64,000 nucleotides of DNA from assembly GCA_016223245.1 (NCBI GenBank), contig JACRPL010000011.1, positions 1 to 64,000 on the forward strand, given 5' to 3'. This document shows positions 33,282 to 41,417 of the stretch, piece by piece. Source of the DNA: Candidatus Saganbacteria bacterium (GTDB lineage: Bacteria; Margulisbacteria; WOR-1; XYC2-FULL-46-14; XYC2-FULL-37-10). The stretch's first letter is position 1. The number at the start of each line of letters is the position of its first letter. The notes under the pieces were generated by a model. It was not told the origin of the DNA, searched no databases, and saw only the letters and a program-made list of their open reading frames with translations. Made by a program: the position numbers and the translations under genes.

Positions 33282-35471
33282 TCATTGCTGCGGCAACGTA
33301 ATCAAAAAGGTCGTCCCTTTTCCCACTTCGCTTTTAACTTTTATCGATCCTTTATGCTCCTCGATTATTCTCAATGTTATTGGAAGCCCCATCCCAGTGC
33401 CTTTGGCCTTTGTTGTGAAAAACGGGTCAAACAATGATTTTAAGTGATCCCGGGTAATTCCCGGGCCTGTATCTGTGATCTCAATGAAAACAACTTTTAT
33501 CGGCTCTTTGTCCTTTTCTTCTTCACCCCATACAACTGTCCCGTCTTCTTTTACAATCCCCTGTTTTATCTGTCCCAGGTGGACAACTTCCCCGATATCA
33601 GTTTTTATGATAAGTTCCCCGCCTTTCTCCATCGCTTGGATGCCGTTCAAAATAATGTTCACGAAAGCTTGGGATAATTGCTGCATATCTCCCGAGACCT
33701 CGGGGATGCCCGCGAATTTTTTTGTGATCCTTATCCCATTCTTTTTTGCTTCGCTTTCAAATAGGATCAAGATCTCTTCGATTATCGAGTTGACGTCGAC
33801 CCTGCCCATCTCGGGCTTCATGGGGCGACCGAACTTAAGTAGGCTTTCGGCGATCTTGTTGATCCGCTCTATCTCGGTCGGGACGATCTGGGCGAATTTA
33901 TCGCGGAATTCTTTATCCTCCCATTTCTGCTCCAGAAGCTGCGAAAAAATTCTCAATGATACCAAAGGATTTTTTATTTCATGCGCCATTCCCGCGGCCA
34001 TAGTCCCAAGAGACGCCAATTTTTCCGATAATATCAGGCGATCCTGGCTTTCTTTGAGGTCATGGGTCATCTTATTGAAGGCTGCGGCAAGCTTGCCGAT
34101 CTCATCTATTGAATCGATATTTATCCGATGGTTCAAATTCCCGTGCGAAATCTCTTCCGTTCCCAAATTTAATTTATGTATCGGCACTTCAATGCTTTGG
34201 GCCAAGAAAAGCCCCGTTAAAACCGTAAGCAGTATCCCTGCGATCACAAAAAGGAGAGAGTTTGTTTCAAGCTGCCGCATTTCATAATATGCGCTTACAA
34301 GGGGTTCTTCAACAATGACCGCCCCTCCAAATTTTTTGACAGGCGAATATGCTCCTACTTTTATCTCGTTCCATTCGTCAGGCTTGAATTGCCCGAAGCC
34401 TGTCTTGCCCGATAGGGCTAAGCGCACTTGCTCCAATTTTGAAAGGTCCGGGCGCGCCCCCGCGTATGCAGGATCCGGATGCGCCAATAATATGCCGTCT
34501 TTTGATACGACGTATGCTATTCCTGCCCGGCCGACGCGGGTCTCTCTTATTATCTTATCAGCGCTTGCTATGTTAAATTCTTGGGAGTTCTGTATCCTCT
34601 GCGAAATGCCAAGCGCCGCCTCTTTGTAACTTGAGAAAATCGAGCTCTGCAGGGCTTGTTTGCTTAATGTAAGCGTTGCAAGCGTTGTTGCCTCGAACAA
34701 AATGACGATGAGAAGGACGAAGATGAAAATTAACTTAAACAATAGCCTGCTCCTGAAAAAGTTGAAAGGATTTTTTGCAAGGTCTGATGTTTCCGGGATT
34801 ATTTCGGCTAGTATTAAGAATAGCGCCCCGATCAATGTCATAACCCAAGAAGCAAGAAGAAAATTCCCGCTGCTTGACACCGAATAAGAAATGGTGCTCA
34901 AATACGAGCTTATAAAAAGCAGCGACGCGAAAGCATCGCAAAAAAGCAGCGGTCTTGGTCCGGCGTTCTTAAGGTAGCGATAAGCGGAAAAAACAAAAAG
35001 AACGGCCCAGGACAGCATCCAGATTGATCGGTAAGGGGAGGGGTTGGAGAACGTAACAATCGGCTCGACCACTGAAAAACTATAAACTAGATTTACTGAA
35101 GATGTGCCGAGCCTGTATATTGCCGCAGCCGATGCCGCAACATACGCCAAGATGAACCAGTCCATATAAGGGACCTCGAATTTTGTCTTGATGAACAAGA
35201 ACACGAGGAATGACCCTGTCACAAGGTCAAAAGCGATCAATTTTTGGAGGAAAATGATATTTTCAATGGGTTTTCCCAGGTTGTACAAGAGTTCTGACGC
35301 AAGCATTAGGCCCACGAATGCAAAGAACGACAAGAACAAGAGGGATAATACTAGGTCTTTATTCTGCCGGCCCCGCAAAAATCTTTTTATAAATGCAAAA
35401 GCGCCGGACAATAAAATCCCGCAAGCAAATATTTCAGCGAAAATACTTATTATCGCGACGGTCGAGAGCAT
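33282..35471 (-). CDS. Membrane sensor histidine kinase
   Basis: This 729-residue protein has about seven N-terminal transmembrane helices (up to about 230), then a further helix and an extracytoplasmic sensor region of Cache type (AYVVSKDGILLAHPDP), another helix, a HAMP segment, the HisKA phosphorylation site in MAHEIKNPLVSL, and a HATPase with NIILNGIQAM (N box), DTGPGI and GTGMGLPI. The combination of a seven-helix entry and a Cache domain is unusual. No response regulator lies next to it, so the partner is elsewhere. The gene downstream (in transcription order upstream) encodes a secreted protein four bases away. Confidence 0.92.
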   Translation of the reverse strand: MLSTVAIISIFAEIFACGILLSGAFAFIKRFLRGRQNKDLVLSLLFLSFFAFVGLMLASELLYNLGKPIENIIFLQKLIAFDLVTGSFLVFLFIKTKFEVPYMDWFILAYVAASAAAIYRLGTSSVNLVYSFSVVEPIVTFSNPSPYRSIWMLSWAVLFVFSAYRYLKNAGPRPLLFCDAFASLLFISSYLSTISYSVSSSGNFLLASWVMTLIGALFLILAEIIPETSDLAKNPFNFFRSRLLFKLIFIFVLLIVILFEATTLATLTLSKQALQSSIFSSYKEAALGISQRIQNSQEFNIASADKIIRETRVGRAGIAYVVSKDGILLAHPDPAYAGARPDLSKLEQVRLALSGKTGFGQFKPDEWNEIKVGAYSPVKKFGGAVIVEEPLVSAYYEMRQLETNSLLFVIAGILLTVLTGLFLAQSIEVPIHKLNLGTEEISHGNLNHRINIDSIDEIGKLAAAFNKMTHDLKESQDRLILSEKLASLGTMAAGMAHEIKNPLVSLRIFSQLLEQKWEDKEFRDKFAQIVPTEIERINKIAESLLKFGRPMKPEMGRVDVNSIIEEILILFESEAKKNGIRITKKFAGIPEVSGDMQQLSQAFVNIILNGIQAMEKGGELIIKTDIGEVVHLGQIKQGIVKEDGTVVWGEEEKDKEPIKVVFIEITDTGPGITRDHLKSLFDPFFTTKAKGTGMGLPITLRIIEEHKGSIKVKSEVGKGTTFLITLPQQ

Positions 35472-35474
35472 TTA

Positions 35475-36014
35475 TTATTTTGCCTCCTCGGAAGGGCTTC
35501 TAACTATTATAGTTGTTTTCGTGACCGCAAGCCACCCTTGCTTATTGGCGGCCGCGACGGGGATTTCTTTGTTCCCCACTTGGACGGACGGGTCGATATT
35601 TGATTGCAGCGAATATATCCCATCATTTGCGACCCTGTCGCCCCAAAGCCCGTTGTCGACCAGGATTGTGTTTGAAAGCCTTCCGATGGAGCTTAGGTCT
35701 GCTCGCACGCCTGAAAGATTAGGCAGGCCCATCGGATCTTCCACTCCGGCTGAAATTTCAAGCACCGATCTCCCGTCAGGAGGGATGCTTCTTGGTATCG
35801 CCTTGATATATTTGATGTTTGGGACCAGCTTGATCCTGTTTACGCGGCTAAGGTCATATCCGATCGTCCAGGAAAATAGGTCGCCAATTTTATTCTTGAT
35901 AAAATCCGTCGCAGAAAGGCGCGATATCGCCTCGCCTTTGGTTAACGCTTCATCGGCAAATGCAGGCGCCGCCCACCAGCCGAAAATTATCAATATAAGT
36001 ATTATTTTTTTCAT
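35475..36014 (-). CDS. Secreted hypothetical protein
   Basis: A signal peptide (about 1-20, ending PAFA) leads a 179-residue protein. The mature part contains an Ig-like or regulatory segment (LEISAGVEDPMGLPNLSGVR then VANDGIYSLQS), similar to domains that describe physical change in other secreted proteins. It overlaps the PorV-SLH gene by one base (TAATG) and lies four bases from the kinase gene, suggesting one envelope operon. Function unknown. Confidence 0.75.
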   Translation of the reverse strand: MKKIILILIIFGWWAAPAFADEALTKGEAISRLSATDFIKNKIGDLFSWTIGYDLSRVNRIKLVPNIKYIKAIPRSIPPDGRSVLEISAGVEDPMGLPNLSGVRADLSSIGRLSNTILVDNGLWGDRVANDGIYSLQSNIDPSVQVGNKEIPVAAANKQGWLAVTKTTIIVRSPSEEAK

Positions 36015-37804
36015 TAGCGTATTGCGCCGAATTTTTTAAATATTTCTTCGGCTTCGGTTTTGCTTACCGCCGCGTCAGGCATGAATTTGTCGCCAATTGC
36101 GGCCATTAGGCCGTATTGAACCGATACTTTGATGTATGGGGCGTACGGATGGGTTTCGGGGACGTCAATGAAAATAGGCGCTGTAACTCTCGGAAGCGGA
36201 AGCCCTGCCGCTTTCACAAGCCAGCTTGAAAGCTCCCCTCTTGTTACAAGGGCTTCAAGCTTGAATTCGGAGTCAGGGACAACCTCAACCACGCCCAAAG
36301 TCGCCAAGGCCTCTACTTTCCGCTTCCTTTCAAGGACAAGCTTGATGTCTTTTTTTATTTTTGCCTGTTCATCGGCTGTCGCAGCTTTTTTCAGGGCTTC
36401 TTCAAGCTTCTTTTCTTCAGAAATAACGATCTTAGCTTTTCTTAATACCTTTTTTGATATCTTTGAAATGGTATTTCCGTATTTGATATCTATTAATATC
36501 AGGTTTTTCCCAGGGTTTAACGGTAATTGGGCTTCGAAATTGCCATTGGTTTCGATAAATGCCGGCTGATTATTGATCTTGACCTCGACTCCAGGCTTTG
36601 CGTTCCCCGCAATTTTTATCCTGTCATCATATGTTTCCGCCTCATCGGATGGAAATGAAATTATCGCAGGGTCTTTTATTTCAATTGTTTTTTCTTCGGT
36701 TTTTTCAGTTTTCTTTTCAAATATCCATTCTTCCGGGTCGTATATTATTGAAAGCGAAACGATTCTCGAATTCGCGAAGCGTCCGACAAACGACGATAGG
36801 TCCAATCCCCATCCAAAGGCGCGCATTCCAAGGCCTAGGCTTGATGTATCATTTGATGATCCAAGCTCCGCAAGGCCCGCGCGCAAAAACAAAAATCCCC
36901 TGAAGCCCCATTCCAAACCAATGGAACTTGTGCCTAACGTCCCCCTTTGACTGCGGGAGTCGATATTTATCGTTGCTTCGTTCCCTTCAACATAGATCGG
37001 CGACCTTGCGTCGCCGACCAGTTTTGCGCTGATGCCTGTATTTATTATTGTCCCTGCGCCATCGATTTCGCCGGTATTCCAGCGGATCGCCCCAATAGCG
37101 CTTGATTGAGGCAGGATGTTTAATGCAGAAAGCCCGACCGATGCCCAAGGCAAGAATTTATACATTCCGCCAAGGTCCATCTCGATTCCTGAACCTGTCT
37201 TATCGAATTCCCCGCTAACCATCAATGTTTCGCCGAAAATATATTTCAGGTTTGCGCCAATGCCGATATTCTGCGAGTCGGGGATCATATTCAGTATCGG
37301 CAGCGCCGCAATCTTGCTCGAGGCGGAAAGGATAAGCATGCTGTTTGAAACATCCGCCCGTTTTGTTGACGCTGCTGCCTCAATGCTTTGGATGCTTGTT
37401 TGGACGATCGCTATGCCATAAGTTGCGCCAAAGCCGGTAGGATATGCCTGGGCGGCGGCAATATTATTTGGCAAACTTTTTCCAAAAACCATGACGCCCT
37501 TGGACCAAGGCAACCCTCCCGGATTGTAAAAGCTTGAATTTTGGTCATTTGATTGGCCAGCAAATGCATTTCCCATGGCCTGAGGCCGTGATCCGATGTT
37601 TAAATAAAAAGGAGGGTAGTTGAAATCAGAGAGGGTGGTGGCGCTTACTGGGAAAAATAATACGGAACAAATGCTAAATCCTAATATCGAAATTTTAAAC
37701 AAATTTAAAATTCTAATATCAAAACCCAAAACCTGTTTAAAATTTAGAATTTTGGTTATTAGATATTGTTTAGTGTTTATGGTTTCGGATTTCGGGTTTT
37801 TCAC
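36014..37804 (-). CDS. PorV-like outer-membrane barrel fused to Ig-like and SLH domains
   Basis: After a long N-terminus (about 1-55, partly repeat-derived, ending in a signal-like FFPVSA), residues about 65-330 match PorV/UPF0164 barrels: RPQAMGNAFAGQSNDQNSSF then YNPGGLPW. An Ig-like module follows (KIAGNAKPGVEVKINNQPAF), then a charged linker, then an SLH domain near the C-terminus (TRGELSSWLVKAAGLPLPR, YAPYIKVSVQYGLMAAIGD, SKTEAEEIFKKFG). SLH domains normally bind cell-wall polymer, so this protein may tie the outer membrane to the wall. ATG 37804 overlaps the preceding stop (ATGA). Confidence 0.82.
   Translation of the reverse strand: MKNPKSETINTKQYLITKILNFKQVLGFDIRILNLFKISILGFSICSVLFFPVSATTLSDFNYPPFYLNIGSRPQAMGNAFAGQSNDQNSSFYNPGGLPWSKGVMVFGKSLPNNIAAAQAYPTGFGATYGIAIVQTSIQSIEAAASTKRADVSNSMLILSASSKIAALPILNMIPDSQNIGIGANLKYIFGETLMVSGEFDKTGSGIEMDLGGMYKFLPWASVGLSALNILPQSSAIGAIRWNTGEIDGAGTIINTGISAKLVGDARSPIYVEGNEATINIDSRSQRGTLGTSSIGLEWGFRGFLFLRAGLAELGSSNDTSSLGLGMRAFGWGLDLSSFVGRFANSRIVSLSIIYDPEEWIFEKKTEKTEEKTIEIKDPAIISFPSDEAETYDDRIKIAGNAKPGVEVKINNQPAFIETNGNFEAQLPLNPGKNLILIDIKYGNTISKISKKVLRKAKIVISEEKKLEEALKKAATADEQAKIKKDIKLVLERKRKVEALATLGVVEVVPDSEFKLEALVTRGELSSWLVKAAGLPLPRVTAPIFIDVPETHPYAPYIKVSVQYGLMAAIGDKFMPDAAVSKTEAEEIFKKFGAIR
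37640..37803. repeat. AT-rich word repeat over the PorV-SLH 5' end
   Basis: The 5' end of the PorV-SLH gene is built of AAATCC, AAATTTT and GATATTAGGATTTA words (the last also near 60090). It supplies about 50 residues upstream of the mature protein, including much of the hydrophobic export segment. Edges are approximate. Confidence 0.5.
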
Positions 37805-39018
37805 TTTGTCACCAAAACTTTTATATGTTCCTTTCCCTGCCAGCCCAATTTATCGGTTGCAGTCACGGTGATCATTTTTTCCCCGGTCGATTCAGGCGAT
37901 CCGGCGAATTGCAAAGTATAGACCCCGCCGTCAGAAGACATTTCGGCGTCCTGCGGCCCGCCAAAAGATGAAATATCGGCCAATACATTCAATATATCTG
38001 CCTCCCTGTCCTCGATCTTTACCTCTAATATTACAGGCGTTCCGCCGTTTAGCGCGATTGAATCCGGAACAACGGCTATATTTTTGATTTTTGGCGGAGT
38101 ATTAATTTTGCAATAATTTGAATACCCTTCATTGAAATTTAGCAGCCATCTTTGCCGGCCCTTGACCTTGGGGAACCTTGTGAGCAGGACCGCCGCTTCC
38201 GCCCTTGTGATCTCGCGTTCCGGCTCAAAGATAGCGGTCTTCCAAGATATCCCGCGGATGAGGCCTTTTTCCTTGGCGTTTGTAATTTGCGAATAATAAG
38301 GATAATCCTTTGGGACATCGTAGAACACCGAGACGATCTCTTTTTCAAAGGTTGCTCCCTCCGCATTTAGCGAGGCCATGGCGGCTTCGCTTCTAGCGAT
38401 CGGAAGGTCTACTCCGAAATTCCCGCTTGCATCCGGAAGCATTATTTTCCGGTCAATTATTTCTTTTATGAACGGGGCCCTCCAATGTTCTTTCGGGACG
38501 TCGTTTGAGACGTCTTTTAGCGGGATGCTTGTTTTATACCCTTCAGCCCTGCAGATCCAAGACGCAAGTTCCCCTCGCGTCAAGCTCTTGTTCAAATAAA
38601 AGTTACCATCGGGAAACCCCTCTATTATTCCAAGTGTTGAAAGCGTGACGATCGAATTCCTTGCCCAGTGGGTCTTATAATTGAAGTAAACCTCCACGTC
38701 CGGATAAGTTATGATCCGCAGTATTTTGCGGGTAAATATTTGGTAATTGTCCCATTTGTCCCATGCTTCAATTTTTGAAAAATTTTTGCCCGGCGCAAGG
38801 ACAAGCCCGCAGGTGAACGAATTTTTTTCTGCGCCGATCGATATGCCGTTCACTCTTGCCGCCGATAATTTTGGTCCTTCGCCTTTTAATATAAGCACGC
38901 TTAAGGATGTGATCGTTCTGTCTTTTGGGGATAAGGAAGAGAGCACTTGCGCGCTTGATGCGCATGCCAATGCCAAAAAAATAATAAAAGCGGCATGCAT
39001 AGACAGGGATTTTCGCAT
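37801..39018 (-). CDS. Secreted SLH-domain protein
   Basis: This 405-residue protein has a signal peptide (about 1-23), an Ig-like segment, and SLH repeats: VTLSTLGIIEGFPDGNFYLN then LTRGELASWICRAEG; VPKEHWRAPFIKEIIDRKIM; and YYSQITNAKEKGLIRGIS with ITRAEAAVLLTRF. A C-terminal Ig-like module follows. SLH domains bind secondary cell-wall polymers on the murein side. It shares the operon with the PorV-SLH protein through an ATGA overlap. Confidence 0.87.
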   Translation of the reverse strand: MRKSLSMHAAFIIFLALACASSAQVLSSLSPKDRTITSLSVLILKGEGPKLSAARVNGISIGAEKNSFTCGLVLAPGKNFSKIEAWDKWDNYQIFTRKILRIITYPDVEVYFNYKTHWARNSIVTLSTLGIIEGFPDGNFYLNKSLTRGELASWICRAEGYKTSIPLKDVSNDVPKEHWRAPFIKEIIDRKIMLPDASGNFGVDLPIARSEAAMASLNAEGATFEKEIVSVFYDVPKDYPYYSQITNAKEKGLIRGISWKTAIFEPEREITRAEAAVLLTRFPKVKGRQRWLLNFNEGYSNYCKINTPPKIKNIAVVPDSIALNGGTPVILEVKIEDREADILNVLADISSFGGPQDAEMSSDGGVYTLQFAGSPESTGEKMITVTATDKLGWQGKEHIKVLVTK

Positions 39019-39066
39019 TTGAGTTTATTTTAACCCGCCAGAGGCGGGCAGGCAAGCCCCGATGTG

Positions 39067-39075
39067 TGATATAAT
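39067..39075 (+). promoter_or_regulatory. Extended -10 of smc, predicted leaderless
   Basis: TG-A-TATAAT at 39067-39075 ends seven bases before ATG 39083. No Shine-Dalgarno exists and the -35 region is GC-rich and poor, as expected for an extended -10 promoter. Confidence 0.65.
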
Positions 39076-39082
39076 CTAAAAA

Positions 39083-41413
39083 ATGTATTTAAAATCTTTG
39101 GCTTTGAAAGGATTCAAGACTTTTGCGGACAAGGAAGAACTTGTTTTTGATTCTCAAACGGGCATTACGGCTGTCGTGGGCCCGAACGGCTGCGGAAAAA
39201 GCAATATTGTTGACGCGTTCAGGTTCGCCTTGGGCGAGGGCAACATTCGAGAGCTTAGGGTCCATGCGCTCCCAGAGGTTGTTTTTGCGGGGACCGACTC
39301 CAGAAAGCCTCTTTCACTCGCCGAAGTTTCTCTTTCTTTCGATAATTCAAACCATGCCCTTCCAATAGATTATTCCGAAGTTTCCATCAAACGGCGGACA
39401 TTTCGCGACGGAGAAAGCGAATTTTCGATCAACAGCCAAATTTGCAGGCTCAAGGATATCCGCGATCTTTTCTTGGATTCGGGATTGTCAACCCAGTCGA
39501 TATCGATCATGAGCCAAGGCAACGTCGACGCCGTGTTATCGTCAAAACCCGAGGATAGGCGCGCGATATTTGAAGAAGTTGCGGGCATCAGCAAATATAA
39601 AACAAGAAAAGTAGAAGCCGAAAAAAAGCTTATCATGTCCGAGCAGAATTTGCTGCGGATATCCGACCTTAAAGTTGAAATATCCGAACAATTGATCTCA
39701 CTTGAGTCCCAGGCAAAGACCGCCAGCGAATATAAAGGCATACAAGAACAGCTTAAGTCGTTAGAGCTTGCAACTTTTAAAAAGCAGGCTAAACAGCTTT
39801 TGGAAAGAAAGGGCCAGGTATCGTCCGAACTTGAAAAGATAAAAAGATCAAACCAGGAAAAAGAAGACCAGAGAAAAAAAATATTCGAAGAGAAGGCTTT
39901 ATTGGCCCAGCAATTGCGCGAAATTGAAAGATTAATCGATCAAACGCTTTTAGAAACCGATAGGGCCAAAGACCAGATCGAAGAAGAACGCGGCAATTTG
40001 GTCCTCGAAAAAGAAAGATATCTTTATTCGGAAAAAGGCAAGCTTAGGGACATAAAAGAAGAAGAACGGTTTTTAGTTTATGAAATAGGGAAAATTTCAG
40101 AAGATATCAGGCTTCTGGAACTGAAGAAGACCGATCTTATTGAAAAAAGCAAAGACCTAGCTAAAGGCAGCCTGTCAGAATTCGGGGATTTCAAGGAAAC
40201 GATCAGGCTTACGATCGATATTTCGCAAAAATTGAAAGAGATCTTGAGATCCGCGTTCGGAAAAACTCATGAGTACCTGAATTCGAGCAGCCAAGCCGAA
40301 CAGTTCAATAAATTGCTTAACATCGAAAAATCCCATATAGACGAAGAGATGGAAGCTCGAAAGAAAGAAAATATTTTCAAGGCCAAAAAGCTTGAGGAAC
40401 TCAAAGGCGCGATCAAGCTTGCCGAGGCAAGCCTAAAAGAACTTGAGCTTGCGACGGAAGAATTCATCAAAACGCCAATGGGCCAAATAGCGGCCGAGCT
40501 TGTAGAAAAAAGGAACAATGGATTAAAGAAGCTGGAAGAGCTAAGGCTGTCCCGGGAACAGGCATCGCTAAAACTTGAGGAATTGGAAAAGGCGTCGTAT
40601 GGCGGGGCCGTTTCCAATGACGGGACATCCGACCTGATCAAGCAGGAGATATTTTTGGCGAAAATCGATTCGGAGCTTGCGCAGATCGAGTCGCACATAA
40701 GAGTCGAATATGGTCTAACATATGACGAGCTTCTCCAATTCCAAGACGAAAGCCCGAACGTATCAAAAAGCAAAAAAGAGATCGAGAGTTTGAAATATCG
40801 CTTAAGGGAGCTTGAGCCGGTCAATCTGCTTGCGATCGACGAATTTGAAAAATGCAAAGAAAGGAATTCTTTCGTCGAATCGCAGCATCAAGACATCGTT
40901 TTAGCCCGCGAAAACCTCAAAACCTTGATCACGGAGCTTGATCTAAAAGCGCGGGAGGATTTCATAAAAAGCATGGAGGCCTTGGCCGCGAATTTTTCGC
41001 AGGTATTTTCCGAGCTTTTCGAAGGCGGCGAGGCAAAGATCGAGATCGAAAAAGATAAAGACGCGCTTGATGCCGGGATCGAAATATCCGTCAGGCCAAG
41101 GAACCGCAAATGGCTGCATTTGTCCCTGCTTTCTGGCGGGGAGAGATCTTTGACGGCGATCGCTTTGCTCTTTGCGATATTGAAAACATCCCCATCCCCA
41201 ATATGTATCCTTGACGAAGTGGATGCCGCGTTAGATGACGCGAATGTCGGCCGGTTTGCGGGATATCTAAAAAAATATGCCGAGGCTTCCCAGATCATTG
41301 TTATTACCCACAATAAACGTACAATGGCCGTTGCAGATACGATCTATGGGATAACGATGGAAGAACCCGGAGTATCGAGAGTCCTATCGATGAAGCTTGA
41401 AAAGGCAGCGTGA
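39083..41413 (+). CDS. smc: SMC-family chromosome ATPase lacking a visible hinge
   Basis: This 776-residue protein has canonical SMC heads. The N-terminal head carries GPNGCGKSNI (33-42), and ISIMSQGNVDAVLSSKPEDRR with FEEVAGISKYKTRK. The C-terminal head carries LLSGGERSLTAIALLF (682 on), Walker B ICILDEVDAALDD and VITHNKRTM; PVNLLAIDEFE marks the usual re-entry. Bacterial SMC is normally about 1180 residues with a globular hinge halfway. Here the middle (about 200-600) is almost all coiled coil and I find no hinge-like stretch. It could be a compact condensin or a divergent SMC with another role. The stop lies 4 bases before the next start. Confidence 0.87.
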   Translation: MYLKSLALKGFKTFADKEELVFDSQTGITAVVGPNGCGKSNIVDAFRFALGEGNIRELRVHALPEVVFAGTDSRKPLSLAEVSLSFDNSNHALPIDYSEVSIKRRTFRDGESEFSINSQICRLKDIRDLFLDSGLSTQSISIMSQGNVDAVLSSKPEDRRAIFEEVAGISKYKTRKVEAEKKLIMSEQNLLRISDLKVEISEQLISLESQAKTASEYKGIQEQLKSLELATFKKQAKQLLERKGQVSSELEKIKRSNQEKEDQRKKIFEEKALLAQQLREIERLIDQTLLETDRAKDQIEEERGNLVLEKERYLYSEKGKLRDIKEEERFLVYEIGKISEDIRLLELKKTDLIEKSKDLAKGSLSEFGDFKETIRLTIDISQKLKEILRSAFGKTHEYLNSSSQAEQFNKLLNIEKSHIDEEMEARKKENIFKAKKLEELKGAIKLAEASLKELELATEEFIKTPMGQIAAELVEKRNNGLKKLEELRLSREQASLKLEELEKASYGGAVSNDGTSDLIKQEIFLAKIDSELAQIESHIRVEYGLTYDELLQFQDESPNVSKSKKEIESLKYRLRELEPVNLLAIDEFEKCKERNSFVESQHQDIVLARENLKTLITELDLKAREDFIKSMEALAANFSQVFSELFEGGEAKIEIEKDKDALDAGIEISVRPRNRKWLHLSLLSGGERSLTAIALLFAILKTSPSPICILDEVDAALDDANVGRFAGYLKKYAEASQIIVITHNKRTMAVADTIYGITMEEPGVSRVLSMKLEKAA

Positions 41414-41417
41414 TCCA

